Assembly (NCBI GenBank): GCA_963575745.1
Contig: CAUYUJ010017826.1
Coordinates: forward strand, 166,552-230,551
Origin: Prorocentrum cordatum
Taxonomy: Eukaryota > Sar > Dinophyceae > Prorocentrales > Prorocentraceae
Direction: 5' to 3'
DNA length: 64,000 bases
Part shown: in pieces, positions 11,075-20,865 of the stretch
Numbering within the stretch: position 1 is the first letter of the stretch
How the letters are laid out: the number at the start of each line of letters is the position of its first letter
Made by a program: the position numbers and the translations under genes
The notes under the pieces: model-generated
What the model was told of the DNA's origin: nothing
What the model saw: the letters and a program-made list of their open reading frames with translations, nothing else
Database searches by the model: none

Positions 11075-11985
11075 CTGTCTCCCGCTCCGTCATCCCCTCC
11101 CTTTCTCTTCCCCCAGCCCGTCCTCTTCATCTACCTCCCTTCCTTCCACTTCCTCAGCCCTTCCTCCCTCACTCTATTTACTTCCCTCTCCTGCACCCCT
11201 TCCCTTCCTCCCATCCCGTCCTCCCTTTCCTATCCCTCTCTCCTCTCCCGTTCCGTTCATCCATGCCTTCCCCCCTCCTTTTATGTTCCTCCTTTCCTCC
11301 CTCACTTCCCGCGGGTGCGACTCTTCTTCCGACACTCGACCCCTCCCATCCACTATTCCCTTCCGCTCCCCTCCTCCCGCCCCCCCTCGCCCTTCCCTCC
11401 CTCCCCTTCCGTACACCCGAACCCTCTTGCATCTTTGCGTCCCTTGCCTCCATACAGACACCAGAACACGCCATCTCATGGATTGAGTGTTGGTCATCGA
11501 GCACAGCGTGGACGCTTTCCAAGTGCAATTGGCGGAAACATGTTTCATTTGTACTTGTGTATGAATTCTTCCGCCTCCTCGTCGTCCGTATCGTCCTCGT
11601 CTTATTCGTACTCTTCATTCTCCTCATCCTAGTCGTCGTCCTCTTCAGTCTCATCATCAGCAGCATCAGCATTGTCATCGCCCTTTTCGCCCTCGTCGCC
11701 CCACTCCTCGTCATCGTCCATCCAAGCGTCCTCTTCTTCGTCATTTCCGCCTCCTCCTCCTCCTCGCCATCCTCCACGTCCTCGTCATCCTGGGCCTGTT
11801 CGTCCTCCACCTCTTTGCCCTCCTGCTCCTGGTCGTCCTTCGCCTCCTCGTCCTCGCGGTCCTTGTCGTCCTACACCTCTTCGCCCACCCGATCCTTGCC
11901 GTCCGCATCCACCTCGCCCTCTCGCCTCCCGTCGTCTTCCGCCGCCTCGCCCTTCCTCCGCCCCCTCTGGCGACGGCAGGTGTAC
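11075..11985. repeat. Long polypyrimidine (CCT/TCC/TCGTCC) region
   Basis: About 900 bp of pyrimidine-rich DNA. The first part is irregular CCTTCC/CTCCCT and the second is TCGTCCTC/CTCCTCGTC-like. The interior at ~11450-11580 is less biased. Ser/Pro-rich plus-strand and Glu/Arg-rich minus-strand frames are composition artefacts. Confidence 0.85.
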
Positions 11986-12396
11986 CCCCTGTTCATTGTG
12001 TGGTACAAGCGTTCCTTCTGAGACCCTAGGCCGAAGTCTACTGTCCCCTGCCCCGGGCGCGTCAATGCACGCGCCCGCGCTGCCCCTGTCGAGTCTCACC
12101 CCAGGGTGGCGAGGCCCCTCCTCGCCCCCCGCGCGCCCCCGCCGAGCCGAGCCGCGCGCTAAGCCGCGCACCTTGGCGGCGCGGAGCGAGGGCGGCCCGA
12201 AGGCCCTCGAGACTTGGACCTCCCAGAGGCGCCCCCGAGGGCCGATGCGCACGGCGCGCAGGCGCGGGGGGTGGGGGGGGGGCAGGCTGCGAGGGGGGTC
12301 GGCCTTCCTTGGGCGGGCCCAGGACCGGGGTGCATCGCCCCAGCGCGTTTCGCAATGAGCGCTGTCGGAGCGTTGCGGAAGGGCCGTGGCGCCCTC
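11986..12396. other. Very GC-rich unassigned sequence
   Basis: Open in several frames because of GC content. No domain recognised. Confidence 0.4.
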
Positions 12397-12467
12397 GGCT
12401 CAAGTGGCTTTGGCGTGGTTGGCTCAAGCCGTCCATTCTGGCTTGAGCCGCCCATTCTGGCTTGGAC
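12397..12467 (+). other. Tandem DinoSL-like relics
   Basis: Four consecutive segments end in GGCTCAAG or a variant: GGCTCAAG at 12397-12404, GGTTGGCTCAAG ending at 12428, CCGTCCATTCTGGCTTGAG at 12429-12447 and CCGCCCATTCTGGCTTGGA at 12448-12466. The known 22-nt dinoflagellate spliced leader contains CCGTAGCCATTTTGGCTCAAG minus its first base; its 3' part is CCATTTTGGCTCAAG. Tandem truncated leaders are a known mark of trans-spliced mRNAs that were retroposed and trans-spliced again. The copies here are divergent, so this is a probable rather than certain call. Confidence 0.5.
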
Positions 12468-12761
12468 CCCGCCCGCCCGCCCGCTGCCCCCTGCGGCGGC
12501 TACAGCAGTGGCTGCGGCTGCGGCGATGAGATGACGGACAGCAGCGGGAATAACAACGCGACGCGTTCGGAGGAGGAGGAAGATGAGGAGGAGCTTTTCA
12601 TGGGTAACCAACCTTCGGCTATCTCAGTGCCCACCTCCACCCACCTCCTTTCCTCTGTCCATCTGGGCGCCCCAAGAGGGTTGACCCAGGGCACCCCCAG
12701 GGCACCGACCCCAAGAGGTCGGGGGACCCAAATGGGGGGGGACCCAAGACAGGGCCCCTAG
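12462..12761 (+). CDS. Open frame just 3' of the DinoSL-like relics
   Basis: An ATG at 12462, overlapping the last relic, opens a 99-codon frame. It includes an acidic stretch (EEEEDEEE, residues ~37-45) and then Pro/Gly-rich sequence. If the relics are real, this would be the expected place for a retroposed coding sequence. No domain is recognised and part of the frame runs into G-rich repeat, so it may be spurious. Confidence 0.2.
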   Translation: MDPARPPAAPCGGYSSGCGCGDEMTDSSGNNNATRSEEEEDEEELFMGNQPSAISVPTSTHLLSSVHLGAPRGLTQGTPRAPTPRGRGTQMGGDPRQGP

Positions 12762-12767
12762 GGGCCC
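12752..12767. repeat. Perfect 16-bp palindrome GGGCCCCTAGGGGCCC
   Basis: A self-complementary 16-mer inside a G/C-rich stretch with repeated GACCCAA and GGGCACC. Confidence 0.8.
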
Positions 12768-13124
12768 ACCTACACCTGCCAGCTGTGCTCTGTCGTGGAC
12801 CTCCACCTCTTCTTCCTGCCCCTCTGTTGTGTTTATGATGTTGCCTCCTCTCCTTCTCTCTCTTCCTCCCCTTCTGGGGTCGAGCCCCACATTTTTGGTC
12901 CAGGCGCCCCACCTCTCCACTCCTATCTAGGTCATTATGTTACCTCGTTTCTTACAATTGGCTTCTCACATTTTCCTTCATGCGCCCCCACCTCCCCGCT
13001 GGGCTAAGCCGCGGGGAGATGGCAGGACAGGTCTGCACGACTACAGGATCACCTTCATCAGCCATGAGTCAGGTCAGGTCAGGAGGAGGAGCGGACGCGC
13101 CGCGGCTATGCCCCCCCCACCGGG

Positions 13125-13880
13125 ACGCCGCTCTATGAGGTGGCCGGACGGCGATAACAGCGGCGGCTACGGGCAGCCATGGTGTCGTCGAAGGTCGATG
13201 CCGAGTAGTGTGGCCCAGCGGAGGTGGTGCACTTCGACATGACTGCCGACGACGGGGACGGGGCCGAGCAGGAGTTTTTGCGGGACTGAGCATGCACAGT
13301 GGAGGTGGGGAACTCCAGAGAGTAGTGCGACTCTGGAGACCACCACGACACCGCCGAGCAGCACGACGATGATGGACAGAAGCACGACTCCGGAGAGCAA
13401 CACGACACCGGCGAGCAGCACGACGATGGCGGACAGCAGCACGACGCCAGAAGCGAGGGCGGGACGCTCCGGACACCACCGAGACAACGCCGGGGCTCGG
13501 AAGAGGAGGCGGACGAGGAGAGCGGCACGACGGAGGAGCGGTTAGAAGAGATGAAGATCGCACTTGGGCGCTCCACACAGCCCGCGAAGGGCACGTGAGT
13601 CTACATGGACGCGCGAATGCCATCTGAGCCAGAGCGGGAGGCGATCGGCGCTCGCGCGATGCTCTTGCGTCTCCACAACGACCTGTCGCAGCAAGTCGCG
13701 GCGATCGAGGCCGATGCCGTCAGCTGGGCGACGCAGGCTGCGGTGGCGCGGAAGGCTCATGCGCCAACGGCCGCGCGAGCAGTCCTCTGCCGCTGGCGAG
13801 CCTTCCTGGCGGTGGCCGCTGGTCTGGCGGTGGGCAACAGGCATGACTGGCCAAAGGAATCCGTTCTCTCCGCTCATCCT
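13125..13880 (+). pseudogene. Decayed coding frame with several in-frame stops
   Basis: One frame reads coherently for ~750 bp, interrupted only by TAA, TAG, TGA, TAG and TGA. Segments include HFDMTADDGDGAEQEFLRD, Gln/His/Asp repeats (GEQHDTGEQHDDGGQQHD), EEEADEESGTTEERLEEMK and an Ala-rich helical stretch, MLLRLHNDLSQQVAAIEADA, after ATG 13605. The stop at ~13594 lies in GGCACGTGAGTC, which could be a splice donor (GTGAGT). The product is not recognised. It may be a pseudogene or a run of short exons. Confidence 0.35.
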
Positions 13881-13918
13881 CCTCCTCCCTTCTTCTTCCC
13901 CTCCCTCCCCTCCTCCCC

Positions 13919-14482
13919 GCTTGAATCTCCAGCAATTCTGTCTATGCCGACTGGATGGCGCGCGTCGCGTGTCTGAGCCAGGAGGCTCTGCGTGGCAGTC
14001 CCTCCTCCCTCCCTTTCCTCTCTTCTGTTCTCCTCCCTCCTACCTCCCCTCCTCCTCGTTTTTGAATCTCCGGTCATTCCTCCCCGGCCGGCTGGAAGAC
14101 GTGCGGTGAGTGCCTGAGCCGCGAGGCTCTGCGAGGCAGCCCCTCCTCCCCTCTCCCTCCTTCCCTCTCCTTCCGTTACCTTCCCTCTCCTTCCCCTACT
14201 CCTCGTTTGAACCTCCAGCCACTCCGACCATGCCGGCTGGTTAGCGTACGGCGAGTGTCTGAACCATTTGCGTGGCAGTCCCTCCTCCCATCTCTTTCTT
14301 TCCTCTCCTCCGTTCCCCTCCCCACTCCTCCCCTCCTCGTTTGAATCTCTGGCCGCTTCGTCCAAGCTGGCTGGATTGCATGCGGCGAGTGTGTGAGCCA
14401 CGAGGCTCTGCGAGCAGTCCCTCCTCCCCTCTCTTTCCTCTCCTCAGTTTTCCTCCTTTCCTCCCCTCTTTCCTCATCTGCA
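13919..14482 (+). repeat. Four-copy ~140-bp tandem with pyrimidine tracts
   Basis: Units start near 13919, 14059, 14205 and 14339. Each begins (T)TTGAATCTCC-G(C/G)C, has GCCGGCTGG and a GCG(A/G)GTGTCTGAGCC block, then GGCTCTGCG-GGCAGTCCCTCCTCC, and ends in a 50-70-nt CT-rich tract. Copies differ by substitutions and by pyrimidine-tract length. Confidence 0.85.
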
Positions 14483-14579
14483 TGCTCTGTCGATGTGCTC
14501 CCAGGGCAGGCCGGGACTCGAGGGCGCGAGGCGCTGCCCGGGGAGGCGGCGCGGCCCGCCTCCGCAGGCCACGCCCCCT

Positions 14580-14635
14580 CTCTGCCCCCCCCTGTCTGCC
14601 CCCCCCCCGATCTGCCCCCCCCCCCCCCCCCGGGC
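14580..14635. repeat. Poly-C / CCCCCTCTGC tract
   Basis: Runs of C separated by TCTGCC and GATCTGCC. The last run is about 19 C long. Tract length is likely to vary between reads. Confidence 0.85.
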
Positions 14636-14773
14636 AGAGGGCTCCCCCCTCGGGCGCTCCACCTCTCGGGGCCTCTCGCCGCCCTCGTCACGTCTCACCG
14701 GTGCGCGGCCGTCCTCGGCTGCGCCTGCCCAGAGGAGGAGGCCTTCTCTGCGGCCGCCGATCGGGTCGCCTCG

Positions 14774-14880
14774 AGGGGGGGAGAGAGAGAGAGAGAGAGA
14801 GAGCGAGTGAGAGAGAAGAGAAAGAACGAGAGAGAGAGAGAGAGTGCGAGAGAGTGAGAGCGGGAGGGAGGGAGGGAGGC
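14774..14880. repeat. (GA)n dinucleotide tract
   Basis: Interrupted GAGAGA runs ending in GGGAGGGAGG. Arg/Glu frames here are artefacts. Confidence 0.9.
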
Positions 14881-15109
14881 TCCGCTCAGACTCGGGGCAT
14901 CTGCGCGGACCTCCGAAAGTTATAATCATGTTTGTATGCTTTCTTCCTCTTGTCTCCGCGCTGGGCCCTCCGAGCGGGCCGGTCCGCCAGCAGGGCCTGG
15001 CATCCTACGGTATGGTTTGTGCCATGGGCGGCCCCAGATCCCGGCCCCCTCCCCAGGGGCAGCTTTCGGCCTGGATCTATTTCCGATGGTCTCGGGGGCC
15101 TGACCCAGA

Positions 15110-15655
15110 CCCCCCTCGAGTCATGAAAAAATCACGACGGGAGGCGTTCGCAATTATCAGACGCTGGGGGCCCTCACCCAGCCTCGGGACCGGCAAACAA
15201 CGACTCGGGATGAAAAACAGGTCCCGGGCCATAGGTCAAAACCTTTGGGGTCGACGTCATCAAAAAAGCATAACGACCAGGGTCTGGGGATGCAGCACGG
15301 CCCGACAACGGTTCCCCCCCACCCCGTGCCTCCCGACCCCTTCCCTTGGGCAAATTTTTCGCCGTGGGTTCGTTTTTGATGGCCCCACGGCTTCACAACG
15401 GCTACAAGAGGCTGAAAACGAACACAAATCTCAGCGATTACCTTCCCAGACATCCCCAGGGGCCGTTTTCGCTTGGGATCCATGTCTGATGGCCCGACGA
15501 TGTGCCCAAGGCCCGAAACTCAGGAAGCACGCCTGGATCGACATCGCATTGGGTCCGTGGTTGATGACCCCACGTCCCGAAAACGGCCCTCAGAGGCCGA
15601 GATCGAGGAACATCCCAGCGAAAAACACATCGTCAGAGATCTTGGCCCGTGTCGG
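15110..15655 (+). repeat. Dispersed repeat R3, copy A, with degenerate internal units
   Basis: The part beginning CGAGTCATGAA, followed by ACGACGG-A-GC-TT and CAGACGCTGG, resembles 16706-16885 on the same strand. Both continue with AAAACAGG/AAAACGGC, TTTGGGG-TCGACGTC/TTTGGGGGTCCACGTC and GACC-GGGTC. From ~15360 to 15640 three looser units carry TTTTTGATGGCCCCACG, TGTCTGATGGCCCGACG and GGTTGATGACCCCACG. Confidence 0.6.
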
Positions 15656-15685
15656 ACGGGGCTAGGACGAGGGTAAATCCGTTCC

Positions 15686-15725
15686 AGAGCGTTCCAGCAC
15701 GCTCAAAGAGCGTCCGGAACGCTCT
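15686..15725. repeat. Nested hairpin
   Basis: Outer stem AGAGCGTTCC (15686-15695) pairs with GGAACGCTCT (15716-15725). The loop holds a second perfect stem, ACGCTC-aaa-GAGCGT, at ~15699-15713. No U-run follows, so it does not look like a terminator. Confidence 0.75.
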
Positions 15726-15987
15726 GAGAGGGCCGCAGCGCCCGATACATCCTCCAGAGCCGCCAGATCTCAGAGGTTCTCGATTCATCCTCACCCGCAT
15801 TGATTCTGCTCAGCCCCCGACGGTGCCTCGCTGCTTGTCTCACCCGCTGGCGCGCCGGGCCGGGGCCGCCCCCGTGGGGGGGGGGGGGGGGCCGGCGGAG
15901 CTCCCGGCGGGTCTCTTCTGCCCGCCGGACCCGCGGGGGCGGCGAGGCCGTCGGAGGGCCCTGCCCAGGCAGGCTCACGTTGTGCAG

Positions 15988-16680
15988 AAAAGATGGTCCT
16001 CCTCCTCCTACCTCCCTCCTCCCTCCTCCCCCCTCCTCCTCCCTCCTCCTCCCTCCTTCTCCCCGTGTCCTCCTCCTCCCTCCTCCTCCCTCCTCCTCCC
16101 TCCTACTCCCTCCTCCTCACAACTCCTCCTCCTTCCTCCTCGTCCTCCTCCTCCCTCCTACTCCTCGTCCACCTCCTCCCTCCCCCTCCTCCTCCTCCTC
16201 CTCCTCCTCCTCCTTCCTCCTCCTCTCCGCCTCCTCCTCCTCCCTCTTCCTCCCCTCCTCCTCCTCTCTCCCTCCTCCCTCCTCCCTCCTCCTCCTCCCC
16301 CTCCCTCCCTCCCCCTCCGCCTCCCCCTCCGCCCTCCGCCCTCCGCCCTCCGCCCTCCTCCCTCCTCCCTCCGCCCTCCGCCCTCCGCCCTCCGCCCTCC
16401 GCCCTCCGCCCTCCGCCCTCCGCCCTCCTCCCTCCTCCCTCCGCCCTCCGCCCCCCCTCCCTCCTCCCTCCTCCCTCCCCCTCCCCTCCTCCTCCCTCCT
16501 CCTCCTCCTCCTCCTCCTCCTCCTCCTCCTCCTCCTCCTCTTCCTCCTCCTCCTCCTCTCTCCTCCTCCTCCTTCCTCCTCCTCCCTCCTCCCTCCTCCT
16601 CCTTCCTCCTCCTTCCTATTCCTTCCTCCTCCTTCCTCCTCCTCCTCCTCCTCCTCCTCCTCCTTCTCCTCCTCCTCAGG
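15988..16680. repeat. 700-bp CTC polypyrimidine block with 7-bp minisatellite
   Basis: Almost uninterrupted (CTCCTCC)n, with an inner (CCCTCCG)n minisatellite at ~16319-16455. The three plus-strand frames of >270 codons over it are Pro/Ser/Leu artefacts. The opposite strand is a purine tract able in principle to form triplex DNA. Confidence 0.96.
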
Positions 16681-16705
16681 CTACGGTGGGGAAGCCTGTG
16701 CGCCA

Positions 16706-16885
16706 GACCCGAGTCATGAAGACATTACGACGGAATGCTTTTCGCCATTTTCAGCCGTTGGAGGCCTTCGCCGGACCTCGGGGCCCTCAAAAAAACGGCT
16801 CGGGAGGAAAGGCCAGCCCTGGGGAATAGTTTTCGAGGCCTTTGGGGGTCCACGTCGCTCAAAAGTACCGTGACGTCGTGGGTCC
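16706..16885 (+). repeat. Dispersed repeat R3, copy B
   Basis: Matches the 5' part of the 15.1-kb copy (CGAGTCATGAA, ACGACGGAA, TTTTCAG-CG-TGG). The polypyrimidine block therefore lies between two direct copies. Confidence 0.55.
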
Positions 16886-17475
16886 GGGGCTTCCGCACTC
16901 GCGCACAAGAGCTGCATGCTCGGAGCGTGCTCCGCCGCCCGCGGCTTCCTCTCCCCCGCTTCACGCCTCTCACGTTCCAGTTGTGCCCAATTCGGCCCCG
17001 CAGTGTCGCCCGGCTGCCCCGACCGCGTCGTGGTCCAAGTCGCCGCAAGCTAGAAGAGGAGTTGCGGTGGGGGCCGCCGTCACGGAATTTTCAGACCCTG
17101 GAGGATTCTTTCTCTGATGAGGGCGGTGGTGACATCCATGGCCAATTCACGATCGAGCTTCCGCCGGCTTCCAGACCCTGGATTCTCGATGATTCTTGAT
17201 CCAATGGTTCCGTGCCCAATGCCTTTACCGCATCCTAGCTTGTGCTTGGCCCGCTCAGCTCCGCCGATAGCAAGCAGCCTGTGCCGGCCCTCATCACGCT
17301 GACTGCGTCGTGTCGAAGGGGTTCGGTGGACAAGCACACGTTGGCGCTGACACACGATGTAAGGATCATCAACGATCCCGCGGAGGGCGGCGAGAGAGGC
17401 CGTCGGGTTATTGTGGAGGCGGCGACTCATAAGGGTTGTTGTGCTGATTCGGCCCAGCAGGATCATAAGGCTCAG
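16886..17475. other. Unassigned sequence
   Basis: Moderate GC, no family recognised. The sequence CCGGCTTCCAGACCCTGGATTC at 17162-17183 echoes TTTTCAGACCCTGGAGGATTC at 17089-17109, a weak local duplication. Confidence 0.35.
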
Positions 17476-17479
17476 AACG

Positions 17480-18660
17480 GGTCGTCGGGGTCATAAGACT
17501 CATAGGCCCGACGGGGGCCATAGGGCTCGTAGGCTCTTGAGGCTCCTAGGGGTCGCGCGGGCCGTGGGGCCCATGAGGCTGATAGAGCTCATAGGGCTCG
17601 TAGGCCTTTTTTGGCCCACAGGGCCCACTGGACCCACTGGCTGGCAGGGCTCATAGGGCTCGTCGGGCTCATAGGTCCCCTAGGGCTCATAGGGCCCGTA
17701 GGGCTTATAGGGCGCATAGTGCTCATAGGGCTCACAAGGCTCGTAGGGCTCATACGGCTTATAAGGCATGTCTCATGGGATCACAGGCGACATTGAGCCC
17801 ATAGGGCTCGTGGGGCGCATAGGGCCCATAAGGCTAATGAGGCTCGTAGGGCCCATAGTGGGTCATAGGGCTCGTCGAGCCAATAGAGCTCATAGGGCTC
17901 GTGGGGCTCATGGGGCTCGTGGGCGTAGGGAGTTTCATAGGGCTCGGAGGCCTCATAGGGCCCATGGGGCTCGTCTGAAGATCGTTTTTTGCGTTTGGCT
18001 GGCGAGTTTGTTGCCACGTGGAACTACATGGAAGCAGAGCAGGCGGAGGGGCGAGAAAGAGAGAGAGGGGAGAGAGTGGAGAAACAGAGGTGGTCATAGG
18101 ATCCGTAGGTCTCGCAGGTCCGAGGAACTAATTTGGCTCATGGGCTCGTAGGGATCGAACGGCTCGTAGAGCTCATGGCAGAGGTGTCTCGGGGGTTTTC
18201 TTAGAGTGCACGTGGGGCTCATCGTGCTCATAGGGGTCGTAGGGGTGACAGGGTTGGGAAGGGTCGCATGGGGTCATGGAGTGATAGAAATGATGCGGCT
18301 CGTAGTAGAAGGCGTATGAGGTCGTGAGGAGCATAGGGTCGACCGGCACATTGGGCTCGTGAGCGTACGTGTTGCAGAGGGCGCGTGGGGGTCATAGGGC
18401 AGATGAGGCTGATGAAGCTCTGAGGGCTCGTAGCGCCGACAGGGGTCGTAAGGTTCGCAAGGCTCGAAGGGCTCGTACGGTCGTCGGGCTCATAAGTGTC
18501 GTAGGGTTGAGGAGCTCATTGGGCCCATGGACACGTAAAGCTCATGAGCCTCATAGGGTTTGGGAGAGAGGCGTCTCGGAGGCCTCTTGGAGTGCGCATA
18601 GGGATCGTAGGGCTCATAGGGCTCGAACGGCTCATAGTGCCATGTGAACCCGTCTTGCGA
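17480..18660. repeat. TAGGGCTC(A/G) 9-bp minisatellite array
   Basis: About 1.2 kb made mostly of TAGGGCTCA, TAGGGCTCG and GGGGCTCAT units, densest at 17.5-17.98 kb. A more unique interruption lies at ~17980-18110. The 9-bp period keeps all frames open. Confidence 0.9.
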
Positions 18661-18877
18661 GGCCTTGTTGGCAGTTTCGCGGCCTTCTTGGGCCGTCTCG
18701 GGGCCTCCTTGAAAGCCAGTTGCGCCGCTCGTACTTTGTGAAGGCGCGAGATCGCGCGCTCAGGGTTTGGGAGCGTCTTGGTTTTTAGACTTTGGCACAT
18801 GATTGAAAACATCTACCACACAGCTTTCCGACAATTAACATGATACCAGAGAAAACAAACAATCCGGTTGTTGTTGG

Positions 18878-19088
18878 GGCTATGGGGCTCTAGGACTACA
18901 GGGCTATAGGGCTATGGGGCTATAGGGCTATATTGTTATGGGGGTATAGTGCTATAGGGCTATTGGGCTATGGGGCTACAGGGGCCAGGGCTATAAGGCT
19001 ATATGGCTATTGGGCTATAAGGCCACTTGGGCTACATGTGCTGTTGGGCTATTGGGCCATAGAGCTATAACGCTGTAGGGCTACGTGG
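18878..19088. repeat. GGGCTAT(A/G) 8-bp minisatellite
   Basis: About 25 near-tandem units such as TATAGGGCTATGGGGCTAT, with small length changes. Confidence 0.92.
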
Positions 19089-19091
19089 CTA

Positions 19092-19250
19092 TCAAGTACC
19101 CGGGCACCCCTTGGCAGCTCCGGGCACCCCCGAGCACCCGGGCACCCGGGCACCCACGGGCACCCGGCCACCCGGCCACCCGGCCACCGGCCACCGAAAT
19201 CTTGTGACACCGGGCACCCACGGGCACCCGGGCACCCGGGCAACCAGCCG
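19092..19250. repeat. GGGCACCC(A/G) minisatellite
   Basis: Short units CCGGGCACCC, CACGGGCACC and CGGCCACC repeated over ~150 bp, directly after the GGGCTATA array. Confidence 0.92.
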
Positions 19251-19284
19251 GACCCCTACAGAGGCAAGCTCTGATTGAGGAAAA

Positions 19285-19855
19285 TGTGGCCTCCGAAGGC
19301 CTTCGTGGGGATTCTTTTGGAGCTCTTTTGGGCCGTCTGGCTGTTTTCCTGGACCGTCCCGGGACGCTTTTGAACCGTCTTGGGGGGATTCGGCCGTTTT
19401 GGGGCTTTCCTGGGGCCCTCTTGGGCCCTCTTGGAGGCCTCCTGTGGCCTTCTTAGGGCTCTGTTGGGGGCCTTTTGTTGAGACTCTCTGGGGCCCGCCT
19501 TAGGCCGTCTGGGATGCCGTCTTGGGACCCTTTTGGATAATGTTTGGGCCGTCCTGGGGCGATCTGTAGGGTCTCTTGAGCCGTCTTGGACGCCGTGGAG
19601 ACCAAAGAAGCGTATATGTTGAATTTGTACGTCGCCCGATAGGAATGGGACGATTTTTGCGTTTTGGGGGTCCCCTTGGGGGCCTCTTGAGACGTCTTGG
19701 GGGCCTCTTGGGCCGTCTTGAAGCCACCTTGGGTTCATTTTTAGCGCTCATGGGCCGTTCTGGAGCCTTCGGCTGTTTCGGGGCTCCGCGGGACCGTCTG
19801 GGCCCGCCCTGGCGGCGCAGGATGGCCCGGAAGGCTCCCGAAACCGAAAATTCGA
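19285..19855 (-). repeat. ~10-bp CTTGGGCCGT array (minus orientation of the GGCCCAAGACGG family)
   Basis: Units of TTGGGCCGTC, CTTGGGGGCC and TCTTGGGCCC. This is the reverse complement of the family that dominates the rest of the window. It is the only long stretch in this orientation that I found. Confidence 0.85.
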
Positions 19856-19999
19856 ATGTCACGTTGGTGGGAGCGCCCAGGGCCGAATTTCTGTAGGGGG
19901 GGGTGTGTTATGTACGGGGGTGGGGCCTTTTGTAAGAATATTCGAGAAATGATCTATTCTAGCATGTGCTGCTTTTCTGCTTTCACGGCGTCCAAGACG

Positions 20000-20295
20000 A
20001 CCGAAGAGGCTTCCAGGATCACCCCAAGACGGCCCAAGAAGCCCCCACGAGGTCCCCGTAACGCCCCAGGAGGGCCCCCAAACGGCCAAAGAAGCGCTCA
20101 AGACGGCCCAAGAGGGCCCTGCGAGAGCCCCCAGAGGGATCCAAGAAGGGGAAGTCGAATCGAGATTTCGAGCCCTCCGCTCCAAGGGTACGCTTGCCAG
20201 CAGGGCCCCCCGGAGGCCCCCAAAGGCCCCTTAGAGGCCCAAAAGAACCCTCCAAAGGCCCCCCAAACAGCCCCTACGAGGCCTCCTGACAGGCC
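20000..20295 (+). repeat. ~10-bp GGCCCAAGACGG array
   Basis: Units of CCAAGACGGCC, CCAAGAGGCCC and CCCCCAAAGGCC. The orientation flips relative to 19.29-19.86 kb across ~140 bp of other sequence. Confidence 0.85.
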
Positions 20296-20435
20296 CCAGT
20301 AGCTTTGACCTCGAAACTCACAAAGACCGCGCGCCATAGCCGTTCCAACCCGATCATATATACACACATTTCATTGTATCTACATATATGTGGACTTCGA
20401 ATTATATAGAATCTACACATATGTATGTGTTTGCA

Positions 20436-20480
20436 AATAAGTGTGTATATATATACATATATATATATATATATGCATAC
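20436..20480. repeat. (TA)n microsatellite
   Basis: TATATATACATATATATATATATATATG, a run of ~40 bp. Confidence 0.92.
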
Positions 20481-20687
20481 ATAGCGGAACGCGGAGGCGG
20501 AAGTAAAATGGGGGCGCCTCCGCCGGCGGAAGGCCGGCGGAAGGTCGACGGAAGTTGGCGGAAGTCAAGAGTTGTCCTCGAAGAGATGGCAGCATTTTTG
20601 GGTTCAGGGTTTCCGGAGCCCGCCATAGATGTACCGAGCCGAGGAAGCAATTGAGATGGCGACGGTCAGAAAATCAACAATCTAAAC

Positions 20688-20865
20688 ACGTATATGCATG
20701 TGTATATGTACACATGCATACATAAATACATACATGCATACATGCATATATGTGCATACATGCATGCATGCATGCATGCATACATACAGACAGACATACA
20801 TACGTACATACATACATAGAAACACACGCACGTACAAACATACATACGCACATGTGTATATGTTC
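20688..20865. repeat. (ACAT/GCAT)n tetranucleotide microsatellite
   Basis: About 175 bp of ATACATGC, ACAT and GCAT units, with a core of five GCAT. The ACAT frames rich in Tyr/Met/Cys are artefacts. Confidence 0.95.

Noticed and set aside
10888-12021. A 377-codon Ser/Pro/Leu-rich frame, possibly a wall or mucin-like protein
   Set aside because: Entirely explained by a polypyrimidine tract, and the other two frames are equally open.
15649-16873. Overlapping plus-strand frames of >270 codons rich in Pro and Leu
   Set aside because: They cover the CTC block and the CCCTCCG minisatellite. No non-repetitive coding segment supports them.
17480-19090. Telomere-like DNA (TAGGG-containing repeats)
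   Set aside because: Units are TAGGGCTC and GGGCTATA, not TTTAGGG, and no terminal array is seen.
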